Assembly (NCBI GenBank): GCA_963777775.1
Contig: CAVZRL010000009.1
Location: 372,001-436,000, forward strand
From: WHSW01 sp963777775
GTDB lineage: Bacteria; Actinomycetota; Thermoleophilia; Solirubrobacterales; 70-9
Direction of reading: 5' to 3'
DNA length: 64,000 bases
In this document: piece after piece, positions 7,397-18,167 of the stretch
Numbering within the stretch: position 1 is the first letter of the stretch
Layout of the letters: each line of letters begins with the position of its first letter
Made by a program: the position numbers and the translations under genes
The notes under the pieces: generated by a model
Databases searched by the model: none
Told to the model about the DNA's origin: nothing
The model's input: the letters and a program-made list of their open reading frames with translations, nothing else

Positions 7397-8662
7397 ATGG
7401 ACTTCGAGCTCAGTCCTCGAGTCACGGAGCTGCGTGACCGGGTACGGGAGTTCATAGCCGCCCACGTTTACCCGGTCGAGGCCGAGGCTCTGGCGGCGCT
7501 CGACGACGAGGTCACCGTCGAGTCCGGGCGCGCCTATCCCGAGATCCTGGTCGAGATCCGCGAGCGGGCGCGCTCGGAGGGCCTGTGGAACCTGTTCATG
7601 CCCGACCCGGAGCACGGGGTGGGATTGTCCAACTGGGAGTACGGGGTCCTCTGCGAGGAGATGGGCCGCAGCCCCGCGATCGCGCCGATGGCGTTCAACT
7701 GCGCCGCTCCCGACACCGGCAACGCCGAGATCCTCGCCGAGCACGGCACCGAGGCCCAGCAAGTCCGGTGGCTGGCCCCGCTGCTCGGCGGGGAGATCCG
7801 CTCCTGCTTCTCGATGACCGAGCCCGAGGTCGCGGGCTCGGACCCGACCACACTGCTCACCCGCGCGGTGCTCGACGGGTCGGAGTGGGTGATCGACGGG
7901 CACAAGTGGTTTACCTCCGGCGCCGTCGGAGCTTCGGTTGCGATCGCGATGGTGATCACCGATCCCGATGCCCACCCCTACGCGCGAGCCTCGATGATCC
8001 TGGTCCCGACCGACGCCCCCGGCTTCGACCTCGTTCGCGCGGTGCCGGTGATGGGACACGACGGTGGCCCGGGTCACTGCGAGATCCGCTACGAGGACTG
8101 CCGCGTGCCGGCCGACAACCTGCTCGGCCCGCGCCAGGCTGGCTTTGCGATCGCCCAGGACCGGCTCGGCCCCGGGCGCATCCACCACTGCATGCGCGCG
8201 ATCGGGACCTGCGAGCGGGCGATCGAGATGATGTGCCGCCGCGCGCACGAGCGCGAGGCGTTCGGGGGGCCGCTTGCCGAGAAGCAGTTCGTTCAGGACT
8301 TCATCGCCAAGTCGCGGATCGAGACCGAGCAGGCGCGCCTGCTCACCCTCAACGCGGCGTGGCGCATGGACACCTACGGCAAGAGGGAGGCGCGCCGGGA
8401 GATCTCGATGATCAAGGTCGTCGCGGCGAACGTGGTCATGGACGTGCTCGACCGCGCGATCCAGGTCCACGGCGCGCTCGGGATGTCCGACGACACGCCA
8501 CTGGCCGGGATGTGGCGCTACTCGCGGATGCTGAAGGTCGCCGACGGCCCCGACGAGGTGCACAAGATGGTGATTGCGCGTCGCGAGCTGACCCGATGGG
8601 CGAGTCGGGACGCAAACGGCGAACCCGCGACCGCTGCGGCGCCGGCGCACGACCCCGCCTGA
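7397..8662 (+). CDS. Acyl-CoA dehydrogenase, ACAD10/ACAD11-like
   Basis: 421-residue flavoprotein with complete ACAD architecture: helical N-terminal domain, FAD/substrate loop SMTEPEVAGSDP, KWFTSGAVGA, and the C-terminal helical domain with QVHGALGMSDD. The segment RLGPGRIHHCMRAIG closely resembles the eukaryotic ACAD10/ACAD11 dehydrogenase domain. It begins at the base after the PhyH stop and converges on an APH-family kinase gene, the partner domain fused to ACAD11 and ACAD10. In the levulinate pathway and in ACAD10/11, kinase plus dehydrogenase domain convert 4-hydroxyacyl-CoAs through a phosphorylated intermediate. A similar role here is inferred from context. Confidence 0.93.
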   Translation: MDFELSPRVTELRDRVREFIAAHVYPVEAEALAALDDEVTVESGRAYPEILVEIRERARSEGLWNLFMPDPEHGVGLSNWEYGVLCEEMGRSPAIAPMAFNCAAPDTGNAEILAEHGTEAQQVRWLAPLLGGEIRSCFSMTEPEVAGSDPTTLLTRAVLDGSEWVIDGHKWFTSGAVGASVAIAMVITDPDAHPYARASMILVPTDAPGFDLVRAVPVMGHDGGPGHCEIRYEDCRVPADNLLGPRQAGFAIAQDRLGPGRIHHCMRAIGTCERAIEMMCRRAHEREAFGGPLAEKQFVQDFIAKSRIETEQARLLTLNAAWRMDTYGKREARREISMIKVVAANVVMDVLDRAIQVHGALGMSDDTPLAGMWRYSRMLKVADGPDEVHKMVIARRELTRWASRDANGEPATAAAPAHDPA

Positions 8663-8676
8663 GCCGCCGGCCGCGG

Positions 8677-9710
8677 CTACGGCAGCCGCCGCTCCGCCTC
8701 GTCAGCGGCCCGGGCGAGGCGCTCGACGCTGCGCGCGAAGCGCTGTAGCCCCTCGTCGGCATCGGCCTGGCCGTACTGGCCGGCCGAGTAGCGGGCGAAG
8801 ACCCCCTCGAGGATGATCGCCAGCTTCCAGAGCGCGAGGGCGACGAAGAAGTCGATCTGGGAGAGGTCGCGGCCCGACCGGTCGGCGTAGCGCCTTCCAC
8901 CTCGTCGCGGGTCAGGAACCCCGGCGCCATCGTCGCCGGCTCGAGCAGCGGGATCAGCTGATCGCCGTCCTCGCCCCAGTAGACGAGCAGCATCCCGACG
9001 TCGGCGAGCGGGTCGCCGAGCGTCGCCAGCTCCCAGTCGACGACCGCGGCGACCTCGCCGCCCGCGGTGAGGATCATGTTGTCGAGCCGGTAGTCGCCAT
9101 GCACGATCGTCGCCGGTCCCTGCTCGGGGATGCGGGCGGCGAGCCGATCGCCTACCTCCTCGATCAGGGCCAGCTCGCGGGTGTGCTGCTTATCCCACTG
9201 ACCGCGCCAGCGGCGCAGCTGGCGCGCGACGTAGTCCGATCTGCGGGCCAGCTCGCCGAGGCCGACCGCGTCGGGATCGACGGCGTGGATCGCGACCAGG
9301 GTGTCGACCACGCGCTCGGCGATCGCTCGGCGCTCGCCGAGGTCGGGGAACAGCTCGGCGTCGGCGAGCGTGCGCAGGACCGGGCCGTCGACCCAGCGCA
9401 TGACGTAGAACGGCTCGTCCGCATCCTCGGCGAGGCCGACCGTCGGGGCGACCGGAACCGCGGTCTCCGCCAGCGCGCGGATGATCCGGAACTCACGGCC
9501 CATGTCGTGTGCGGAGGCGAGGCGCCTGCCAAGCGGCGGCCGGCGCAGCGCCCACTGCCGTCCGGCTGCGTCGGAGACCGCGAAGGTGAGGTTCGAGCGC
9601 CCGCCGGCGATCTGCTCGAAGGCGAGTGGCAACTCGACCGGCCCGGCGTGCGCAGCGAACCAGGACTCGATCCGGGGGACGTCGAGAGCGTCGCTAGCCT
9701 GCGCGGCCAT
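8677..9710 (-). CDS. APH-family phosphotransferase (ACAD10/11 kinase-like), frameshifted
   Basis: Aminoglycoside-phosphotransferase-fold kinase of the ACAD11 N-terminal type. The catalytic loop HGDYRLDN and metal-binding DWELATLGDPLADVG are intact, as is the N-terminal GGRSNLTF loop. The frame breaks near 8896, after LTRDEVE: reading resumes one frame over as RYADRSGRDL and continues to a stop at 8677. The span is one base short of a whole number of codons, consistent with one missing base. The rest is well conserved, so sequence error is likelier than decay. The gene starts at ATG 9710, sharing two bases with the divergent HAD gene's start. Confidence 0.82.
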
Positions 9711-10332
9711 GGCGCGCAAGCATATGGCCCTGGTCGTCGACTTCGGCGGCGTGCTGACAAGCGACATCTGGGTTGCCTTCGGGTCATTCTGCGAGCGCGA
9801 GGGACTGGCGCCCGACGCGGTCCTCGAGCTGTTCCGCGGCAACCGCGAGGCGCTGGCCCTGCTTCGCGGCCTAGAGACCGGCGAGCTCGCAGACCCCGAC
9901 TTCGAGCGCCGGTTCGGGGAGCTGCTCGGGCTCGCCGATCACGAGGGCCTGATCGGCCGCATGTTCGCCGACCTGCGGCCGGACGAGGCGATGATCGGTG
10001 CCGTGCGAACGGCGCGCGGCGCCGGAGTCCGGACCGGGCTGATCTCGAACTCATGGGGCCTGGGGATCTACGACCGCGCACCGACCAGGATCTTCGACGT
10101 CACGGTGATCTCGGGCGAGGTCGGCCTGCACAAGCCCCAGCCGGAGATCTATCGGCTCGCCTGCGATCGGCTCGGGATCGAGCCGGCCTCGGCGGTGTTC
10201 GTCGACGACCTGCGCGAGAACTGTGTCGGGGCCGAGGCGGTCGGGATGACGGCCGTCCGCCACCGCGACGCGGCCGAGACGATCGCCCGGCTCGAGCGGC
10301 TGCTCGGCGTCGGGCTGGCGGTCGGGGTCTAG
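9709..10332 (+). CDS. HAD-superfamily hydrolase, subfamily IA (ACAD10 N-domain-like)
   Basis: 207-residue HAD protein. Motif I is VVDFGGVLTSD with nucleophile Asp11; the +2 Asp of classical DxD phosphatases is Gly, as in the DxGGV group that includes the ACAD10 N-terminal domain. Motif II is LISNSWG, motif III the Lys of LHKPQPEIY and motif IV VFVDDLREN. The start could be ATG 9709 or ATG 9724 (MALVVDFGG). With the neighbouring kinase and dehydrogenase, all three ACAD10 domains occur here as separate adjacent genes. The stop shares CTAG with the convergent membrane-protein gene. Confidence 0.85.
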   Translation: MARKHMALVVDFGGVLTSDIWVAFGSFCEREGLAPDAVLELFRGNREALALLRGLETGELADPDFERRFGELLGLADHEGLIGRMFADLRPDEAMIGAVRTARGAGVRTGLISNSWGLGIYDRAPTRIFDVTVISGEVGLHKPQPEIYRLACDRLGIEPASAVFVDDLRENCVGAEAVGMTAVRHRDAAETIARLERLLGVGLAVGV

Positions 10333-11783
10333 GTCCTCCCGACCCGGTACAGGCGCCAGTCGTCACCGCGCCAGATCGGCTCCAGGTAGTCGAGGCCGGA
10401 GTCGATCAACGCGACCTCGTCCTCGGCCAGGTAGTCGAGGTCGGCGTCGGCGACCGCGACGTAGCCGACCTCGTGCTCGGCGAGCCACTCACGGTAGGCA
10501 TCGGCGGTCAGGTTCGAGTCCGTGAACAGGTCGAAGTCCTCGGACTCGAGCTGGCGCAGCCAGCCGCGGGCGATCGGGTAGCGCCGGGCGACGTAGGCGG
10601 CCTCCCAGCGGTTCTCGGTCGGTGGGATCTGAATCCGGGTGACGGTGGGCCGGCGATCGAGCTCGGCGAGCAGCGGGGCGTAGAAGGCGCGCTCGGTGGC
10701 GGGGTCCCCCGCGGCCTTGCGCAGATCGCGGACCGGGGCCACGAGCTGCCAGTAGAGCAGCGGCAACGAGACCGCCAGCACGACGAGCCGCCCCCGCGGC
10801 CACAGCACCAGCGCGAGGACGGGGCCCGCGAACAGCGCCCCGAGCCGGGTGACGTTGCCGCCGAGCGCGTTCGGGACCAAGAACACGGCGAGGGCCAGCG
10901 CGGCATAGAGGAGTGCGCCGATCCGCAACGCCCGGTAGCGCTCCGGCACGAGCCAGATCACCGCCAGGGCAAGCAGCGGCACCGCGATGAAGGCCGAGAA
11001 GCGAAACGGCTCGCTGCCGCCGACCGGGAAGGCCAGGTTGAGGACTACGGTCGGCAGGATGCCGCCGAGCGCGAGCCAGAGCCCCGTTCGGCGCTCGCCG
11101 GCGAGCGCGATCGCGCCGCCCGCAAGGGCGACGAAGAGCCCGGCAACCGGACTGGTGAGGGCGGTGAGCGCCGCCAGCGCCGCCGCCGCCGGCTGGGTCC
11201 CGCGATCGGCCGCCAGCACGGCGGCGAGCCCGAACGGCAGCGCGGCAAGGAACGGCATCCGTCCAGTCAGCAGCCACAGGGAGATGCCGACGCCGAACCA
11301 CAGCGCCGGCCACAGCGCCAGGTCGCCGAAGCGCCGGCGTGCCAGCACCGCAAAAACCGCGGCCGCGGCGACGACCGCGATCGCCCCGCTGACCCGGACG
11401 CCAAGCAGGGCCGCGGCCGGCGGGTAGAGAACGCTGTAGGAGAGCAGGTTGTGGCCCGAGTACCAGAGCTCGTTGAAGCTCTCGAACCCGTTGCGCTCGA
11501 AGAACTCGGCACGGAAGGTGGCCGCGGCGAGGTCCTGGCTGGCGGGCGACCAGGCCAGATAGACGGCCGCCAGGACCGCTGCGAGCAGGGTCGGCGCGAG
11601 AACGGTCCAGCGGGACGTTGGGCGCGTCGAAGACGCGGGGCTATCCCTTCGCGTACTCGACCCGGATCTGCTTACCCTCGAGCTTCGTCCCGTCGAGCCG
11701 CTCGAGCGCGAGCTTCGCCTGCCGATCGGGAAGCTCGACGAACGAGAACCGCTCCAGGACCCGGATCGCGGCGATCTCGGCAT
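10329..11783 (-). CDS. Polytopic membrane protein, glycosyltransferase-like, unresolved start
   Basis: Integral membrane protein with about nine to ten hydrophobic segments, then a ~140-residue soluble C-terminal part rich in acidic and Tyr residues. The early loop with ELWYSGHNLLSYSVLYPP resembles large membrane glycosyltransferase-like proteins of actinobacteria. After the upstream helicase stop (11641) the frame runs open (SSTRPTSRWTVLAPTLL into the first membrane helix) but has no ATG, GTG or TTG. The only in-frame ATG nearby is 11783, which would add 47 Ser/Arg-rich residues inside the helicase gene, so the true start is uncertain. Function unknown; a role in cell-envelope glycan handling is a guess. 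Confidence 0.7.
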   Translation of the reverse strand: MPRSPRSGSWSGSRSSSFPIGRRSSRSSGSTGRSSRVSRSGSSTRRDSPASSTRPTSRWTVLAPTLLAAVLAAVYLAWSPASQDLAAATFRAEFFERNGFESFNELWYSGHNLLSYSVLYPPAAALLGVRVSGAIAVVAAAAVFAVLARRRFGDLALWPALWFGVGISLWLLTGRMPFLAALPFGLAAVLAADRGTQPAAAALAALTALTSPVAGLFVALAGGAIALAGERRTGLWLALGGILPTVVLNLAFPVGGSEPFRFSAFIAVPLLALAVIWLVPERYRALRIGALLYAALALAVFLVPNALGGNVTRLGALFAGPVLALVLWPRGRLVVLAVSLPLLYWQLVAPVRDLRKAAGDPATERAFYAPLLAELDRRPTVTRIQIPPTENRWEAAYVARRYPIARGWLRQLESEDFDLFTDSNLTADAYREWLAEHEVGYVAVADADLDYLAEDEVALIDSGLDYLEPIWRGDDWRLYRVGRT

Positions 11784-13083
11784 CCGGGATCACGGCGCCC
11801 TCGGTCAGCGCCCAGCGCAACGTCTCCTCGCTGATCCCGCTGCGCAGTCCGCGGTTGACGAACAGCTTCACGTGGCCGTCCCCGGGCTCGGCCGGGGCGC
11901 TCGCCTCGGGGCTGGGTCGGCGCTCGGCGTCGTGGTCGCGGCGTCGTGGTCTCGGCGCGTGCTCGATTCGCTCCTCGGGCGGCTCCCACTCGCCGATCAC
12001 GGTCTTTGCCTCGCGCTCGATCCGCGGGATCTCGTCGCGCTGCTTCGCGGTCGCGAAGGTGATCGCTCGCCCGGTTCGCCCGACCCGGCCCGTGCGGCCG
12101 ATCCGGTGCACGTAGATCTCGGTGTTGTTCGGCATGTCGTAGTTGATCACGTGGGTGACGTGCTCGATGTCGAGTCCCCGCGCGGCGACGTCGGTGGCGA
12201 CCAGCAGCGGCAGCTTGTGCTCCTTGAACTGGATCATCACCCCGTCGCGCTGGCCCTGGCTCATGTCGCCGTGCAGGGCCTTGACCCGCAGGCCACGATC
12301 GCGGAGCTGGTCGTCGAGCCGCGCCGCGCCGATCTTGGTCCGGCAGAAGATGATCGCCTGCTCGGGCTCCTCGGCCCGCAGCACCTCGATCAACCGCGTG
12401 GTCTTGTTGCGCGGCTCGACCTCGACGTAGGCCTGCTCGATCGCGTCCACCGTGAGCTGCTTCGGCGTCACCTTGATCGTCACCGGCTCGTACATGTACT
12501 GCTCGGCAAGCCGCGCGATCGGCGGCGGGATCGTGGCCGAGAAGAGCGACGTCTGGCGGCCCGAAGGGCACATGCGGAGGATCTTCTCGACGTCCTCGAT
12601 GAAGCCCAGGTCGAGCATCTCATCGGCCTCGTCGAGGACCACGAAGCGGGCCGACGTAAGCACCAGCGAGCGCCGCGAGATCAGGTCCATCATCCGCCCG
12701 ACTGTGGCGACGACGACGTGGGCGCCCCGACGCAGGCGCGACTGCTGGGTCGAGATCGGCGCCCCGCCGAAGACGGCGACGATCTCGACCTCGCGATGCT
12801 CGGCGTAGGCGCGCAGCGCCTGGGTGACCTGGATGCAGAGCTCGCGCGTCGGCGTCAGCACGATCGCCTGGGTCTCGGCGGAGCTCGGATCGAGGTACTG
12901 GAGCAGGGGCAGGCCGAAGGCGGCCGTCTTCCCGGTCCCGGTCTGCGCCTGGCCGATCACGTCGCGGCCGGCGAGCAGCTCCGGGATCGCCTGCTCTTGG
13001 ATCGCGGTCGGCTCGGAGTAGCCGAGCTCCTCGAGCGCGAGCAGGATCTCCTCGCTCAGGCCGAGGTCCGAGAACCTGGTCAT
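11641..13083 (-). CDS. DEAD-box ATP-dependent RNA helicase (DeaD/CsdA-like)
   Basis: 480 residues with all helicase motifs: Q motif around 23-30, motif I AQTGTGKT (46-53), DEAD (151-154), SAT (182-184) and HRIGRTGRVGRTG. A charged linker leads to a C-terminal DbpA-type RNA-binding domain (VKLFVNRGLRSGISEE onward). This matches the CsdA/DeaD group that remodels structured RNA, often in cold adaptation and ribosome assembly. ATG 13083 overlaps the stop of the quinone-reductase gene by four bases, so the two are translationally coupled. Confidence 0.94.
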   Translation of the reverse strand: MTRFSDLGLSEEILLALEELGYSEPTAIQEQAIPELLAGRDVIGQAQTGTGKTAAFGLPLLQYLDPSSAETQAIVLTPTRELCIQVTQALRAYAEHREVEIVAVFGGAPISTQQSRLRRGAHVVVATVGRMMDLISRRSLVLTSARFVVLDEADEMLDLGFIEDVEKILRMCPSGRQTSLFSATIPPPIARLAEQYMYEPVTIKVTPKQLTVDAIEQAYVEVEPRNKTTRLIEVLRAEEPEQAIIFCRTKIGAARLDDQLRDRGLRVKALHGDMSQGQRDGVMIQFKEHKLPLLVATDVAARGLDIEHVTHVINYDMPNNTEIYVHRIGRTGRVGRTGRAITFATAKQRDEIPRIEREAKTVIGEWEPPEERIEHAPRPRRRDHDAERRPSPEASAPAEPGDGHVKLFVNRGLRSGISEETLRWALTEGAVIPDAEIAAIRVLERFSFVELPDRQAKLALERLDGTKLEGKQIRVEYAKG

Positions 13084-14027
13084 CGGGTCGGGTCGAGCAG
13101 CAGCTTGCCCCTGGTCCCGCGCCCGGCCAGGTCCTCGTGTGCGCGACGCGCCTCCGCAAGCGGGTACACGTCCCCGACGACCACCTCCAGCTCGCCCGAG
13201 GCGACGGCTCCGAGCAGGTCGCCGATCATCGCCGCGACCTCGGCGCGGTGCGGCACCAGGTGCATGAGCCAGAACCCGACCAGCGAGCGGGAGTGGCGCA
13301 GCAGGTGGCCGGTCGAGACCTCGTTCTGCTCGCGCGAGGCGATCCCGAAGACGACGTGTCGGCCGAAGGGGGCGAGCGTGCTCAGGCAGGCCTCGAAGGT
13401 GGGACCGCCTGTCATCTCGAGCACTGCGTCGACCTGCCGGCCGTCGTTGGCGGCGAGGATCGCCTCGCCGAGCTGCTCGGCGCGCGAGTCGACCGCGGCG
13501 TCGGCCCCGAGCCGCTCGGCGAGCTCGCGCTTCTCCGGGGTCGACGCGAGCGCGACGACCCGCGCCCCCGCCCGCTTGGCGAGCTGCACCGCGAGGGTCC
13601 CGGTGCCGCCCCCGGCAGCTTGGATGACCACCGTCTCCCCCGGCCCCAGGCGCGCGCAGCGGTGCACGAGCGCGTGCGCGGTCAGGCCCTGGAGCAGCAG
13701 CGCAGCCGCCTGGTCGTCGGAGACTTGGTCGGGGATCGGGACCAGCCAGCGCTCGGGGACCGCGACCTTCGAGGCGTAGCCGCCCGAGGCGAGGATCGCG
13801 GCGACCCGGTGGCCGTCCGGCGCCGTACCCGAGACCTCCGCCCCGGGGATCAGCGGCAGAGTCTGCTCGGCGAGGTAGTCGTTGCGGGTCGCGTGGGTGT
13901 CGGCGAAGTTGACCCCGGCCCGCACAACGTCGACCAGGACCTCTCCGTCGGCGGGCTCGGGATCGGGGAGCTCGGCGAGCTCCATCACCTCGGGCCCCCC
14001 GAACTGCTGAATGCGGATCGCTCTCAT
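13080..14027 (-). CDS. NAD(P)H:quinone oxidoreductase, zinc-independent MDR family
   Basis: 315-residue medium-chain dehydrogenase/reductase. It has the GroES-like N-terminal domain (MRAIRIQQFGGPEVMEL; AGVNFADTHAT) and an NADPH-binding Rossmann domain with AAGGGTGTLAVQLAKRAGA. The Cys zinc ligands of alcohol dehydrogenases are missing, as in QOR/zeta-crystallin-type NADPH:quinone reductases. ATG 14027 gives the canonical N-terminus. It is the first gene of a pair with the DEAD helicase (ATGA overlap) and is divergent from the PfkB kinase, with only 30 bases between the start codons. Confidence 0.9.
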   Translation of the reverse strand: MRAIRIQQFGGPEVMELAELPDPEPADGEVLVDVVRAGVNFADTHATRNDYLAEQTLPLIPGAEVSGTAPDGHRVAAILASGGYASKVAVPERWLVPIPDQVSDDQAAALLLQGLTAHALVHRCARLGPGETVVIQAAGGGTGTLAVQLAKRAGARVVALASTPEKRELAERLGADAAVDSRAEQLGEAILAANDGRQVDAVLEMTGGPTFEACLSTLAPFGRHVVFGIASREQNEVSTGHLLRHSRSLVGFWLMHLVPHRAEVAAMIGDLLGAVASGELEVVVGDVYPLAEARRAHEDLAGRGTRGKLLLDPTR

Positions 14028-14057
14028 CGCGGATGAGTCTGTCAGGATGCCGCAGCC

Positions 14058-14987
<930 letters not shown>

Positions 14988-15015
14988 GCGGGCGGGTCGC
15001 CGCGGCCCCGGCGGG

Positions 15016-15035
15016 ATTCTCGTAGCTGCGAGAAT
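15016..15035. promoter_or_regulatory. Inverted repeat upstream of citrate synthase
   Basis: A perfect inverted repeat, ATTCTCG-TAGCTG-CGAGAAT, has 7-base arms and a 6-base centre. It ends 34 bases before the citrate synthase ATG (15070). Its relatively AT-rich arms stand out in this DNA. It could be an operator or an mRNA leader hairpin; no cognate regulator is nearby, so the role is unassigned. Confidence 0.45.
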
Positions 15036-15069
15036 GAAGGCGACCGAGCGATCGATCGAGGGAGAGGCG

Positions 15070-16474
<1,405 letters not shown>

Positions 16475-16477
16475 GAG

Positions 16478-16816
16478 CTGGGCTTCCGCCTCACCATCCG
16501 CCACGGACCGCGAGTCGCGCGCGAGCGCCACCCAGACCTGTCCACCACCCTCGCCGCCCTCGAGGCGCACGTCGAGCGGATCCGAGCCGGCGCCGACCTT
16601 CCGAGCGTCAAGATGCTGCGCGAGTTCGAGTCCTCCGACCGGGTCGCGGCGCGGCTCGAGGTCTCGACCGGGTCGGTCTTCCGGGGCCGCAGCGCCGGGA
16701 TCGACGTGATGGGCGACGGCTCGATCGTCGCCTTCAGCGGCGGGGTCGCACGGCGACCGCTCGAGGCCGGCGCTGAGAGCCCGTACTCGGCGATCGCCCG
16801 CGAGCTCGAAGGCTAA
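16478..16816 (+). CDS. Conserved small protein of unknown function, apparent CTG start
   Basis: The frame that stays open directly after the citrate synthase stop encodes about 112 residues: LGFRLTIRHGPRVARERH, a central helix with STTLAALEAHVERIRAGADLP, and a C-terminal part with RLEVSTGSVFRGRSAGIDVMGDGS. The composition is protein-like throughout and I believe related proteins begin MGFRLTIRHGP, which places the start at CTG 16478. No ATG, GTG or TTG precedes ATG 16613, which would remove the N-terminal 45 residues. Function unknown. It follows citrate synthase after 3 bases and precedes another small gene by 11, so the three may be co-transcribed. Confidence 0.6.
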   Translation: MGFRLTIRHGPRVARERHPDLSTTLAALEAHVERIRAGADLPSVKMLREFESSDRVAARLEVSTGSVFRGRSAGIDVMGDGSIVAFSGGVARRPLEAGAESPYSAIARELEG

Positions 16817-16827
16817 GGTCAGCCCCG

Positions 16828-17148
16828 GTGAAGCGACAGGAAGCCGAGGTCCCGAAGGGAAGCTACGCCGCCGGGCGCCGAGTCCGGCTGCCACGCGGGG
16901 CGCGGCCGCCGATCCGCGTCTACGTGAACGGGGTCGAGCAGGCCGCCGGGGTCGACTACGAGCTTGGCAGCGGCGGGATCGTCTTCGCCCGCCCGATCGT
17001 CAAGGAGAAGGTGACCGCCGGTCGCTGGGCGGCGATGTACCTGGGCTTGTTCGGCACCTACCGCAAGCATGAGACGGTGGATGTCGAGTACACGCTCGAC
17101 GGTGCGGTCAAGCTCGCCTCGGACGCCGAGGTCCTGGCCGATCCCTAG
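16828..17148 (+). CDS. Conserved small protein of unknown function
   Basis: 106 residues from GTG 16828. The middle (IRVYVNGVEQAAGVDYELGSGGIVFARPI) looks like a compact beta-sheet domain and is followed by a short hydrophobic stretch (WAAMYLGLFGTYRKHETVDVEYT). I associate proteins like this with Thermoleophilia but know no function. It could act with the preceding small gene. The stop codon overlaps that of the convergent acyl-CoA dehydrogenase gene in a shared CTAG. Confidence 0.65.
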   Translation: MKRQEAEVPKGSYAAGRRVRLPRGARPPIRVYVNGVEQAAGVDYELGSGGIVFARPIVKEKVTAGRWAAMYLGLFGTYRKHETVDVEYTLDGAVKLASDAEVLADP

Positions 17149-18161
17149 CCGGATCGGCTCGCCGGCCCGAGCCCGACCAGCTCGGCAACCCGCTCGCGGT
17201 GCACGCGGGCGCCGCCGAGCATCTGGGCCCCGACCCGCGCCCGCTTGAGCAGGAAGTGGACGTCGTGCTCCCAGGTGAAGCCGATCCCGCCAAGCGTCTG
17301 GATCGCCTGATGGGTGACCGCCGAGGCCGCGTCCGACGCACGCGCCTTCGCCATCGAGGCGGCCAGCGGCAGCGACTCCGGCTCGGCGTCGGCCGCCCAG
17401 GCGGCGTAGTAGGTCAGCGAGCGCGCCTCCTCGACGTCCCAGAGCATGTCCGCGAGCCGGTGCGAGACGGCCTGGTAGGCACCGATCGGGCGGCCGAACT
17501 GCTCGCGCTCCTTGGCGTAGGCGACCGCCATCTCGAGCGCCCGCTGCGCGACCCCGACCAACTCGGCGGCGAGCCCGACGGCGGCCCGGTCGACGGCCGC
17601 GGAGACATCGCCCGGCAGCGGTTCTCCGCCCTCGGCGCGAACCCGGTAGTAGGCCCGGGTGGTGTCGATCAGCGGCAGCCGCTCGAGTGTCGCGGCCTCG
17701 GTCTCGACCAGCTTCGCCCCCTCGCCGTCGGCGAGCACGAGCACGGCGCTGCCGGCGGCGGCGCCGATCAGCGGCTCCGGGTCGGCGGTGAGCTCGGCTG
17801 CGCCGCGGGCCTCACCGGATGCGATCCCGGGCAGCCAGCGCTGCCTCTGCTGGTCCGATCCCGCCATCTCGATGGCCAGGCCTGCGACCGCGTTCGAGAT
17901 CAGCGGCGCCGGGGCACAGGCATAGCCGAGCTCCTCGAGCAGGATCACCAGCTCGACGGTGCCAAGCCCGAGCCCGCCGTACTGCTCGGCGACCGCGATC
18001 CCCGGCCAGCCGAGCTCGCAGATCTGCGCCCAGAGCTCGTCGTCATAGGGGCTCTCGGACTCGGCGAGCTCGCGCACCTTCTCGGGCGTGAAACGACTGG
18101 CGAGGAAGTCGTGCGCGGTCGACTTGATCTCCCGCTGAGTGTCGTTGAAGTCGAAGTCCAC
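17145..18161 (-). CDS. Acyl-CoA dehydrogenase, short subunit (FadE29/ChsE-like partner)
   Basis: 338 residues, about 40 shorter than usual. The first domain (FDFNDTQREIKSTAHDFLASRF; EQYGGLGLGTVELVILLEELG) and the last domain (REQFGRPIGAYQAVSHRLADM; TLGGIGFTWEHDVHFLLKRA) are clear, but the middle beta domain is poorly conserved and the usual FAD-site TExxxGSD motif has become TADPEPL. Such short subunits pair with a full-length ACAD into alpha2beta2 enzymes for bulky acyl-CoAs (steroid side chains in mycobacteria). The gene starts 6 bases after the full-length ACAD gene, which supports that pairing. Confidence 0.9.
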   Translation of the reverse strand: MDFDFNDTQREIKSTAHDFLASRFTPEKVRELAESESPYDDELWAQICELGWPGIAVAEQYGGLGLGTVELVILLEELGYACAPAPLISNAVAGLAIEMAGSDQQRQRWLPGIASGEARGAAELTADPEPLIGAAAGSAVLVLADGEGAKLVETEAATLERLPLIDTTRAYYRVRAEGGEPLPGDVSAAVDRAAVGLAAELVGVAQRALEMAVAYAKEREQFGRPIGAYQAVSHRLADMLWDVEEARSLTYYAAWAADAEPESLPLAASMAKARASDAASAVTHQAIQTLGGIGFTWEHDVHFLLKRARVGAQMLGGARVHRERVAELVGLGPASRSG

Positions 18162-18167
18162 CGCGCC

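Noticed and set aside
6644..8650. A 668-codon open frame antisense to the PhyH and acyl-CoA dehydrogenase genes
   Set aside because: Long antisense frames are expected in GC-rich DNA with strong third-position bias. The sense frames carry intact conserved motifs and the antisense protein is Arg/Gly-rich without any.
9099..11834. A 911-codon plus-strand open frame across the kinase, HAD and membrane-protein genes
   Set aside because: It is out of frame with recognised families on both strands and has low-complexity Arg/Asp-rich composition, a shadow frame.
15034..15069. ATG 15034 as the start of citrate synthase
   Set aside because: It lies in the inverted repeat, lacks a ribosome-binding site, and ATG 15070 has GAGGGAGAGG directly upstream.
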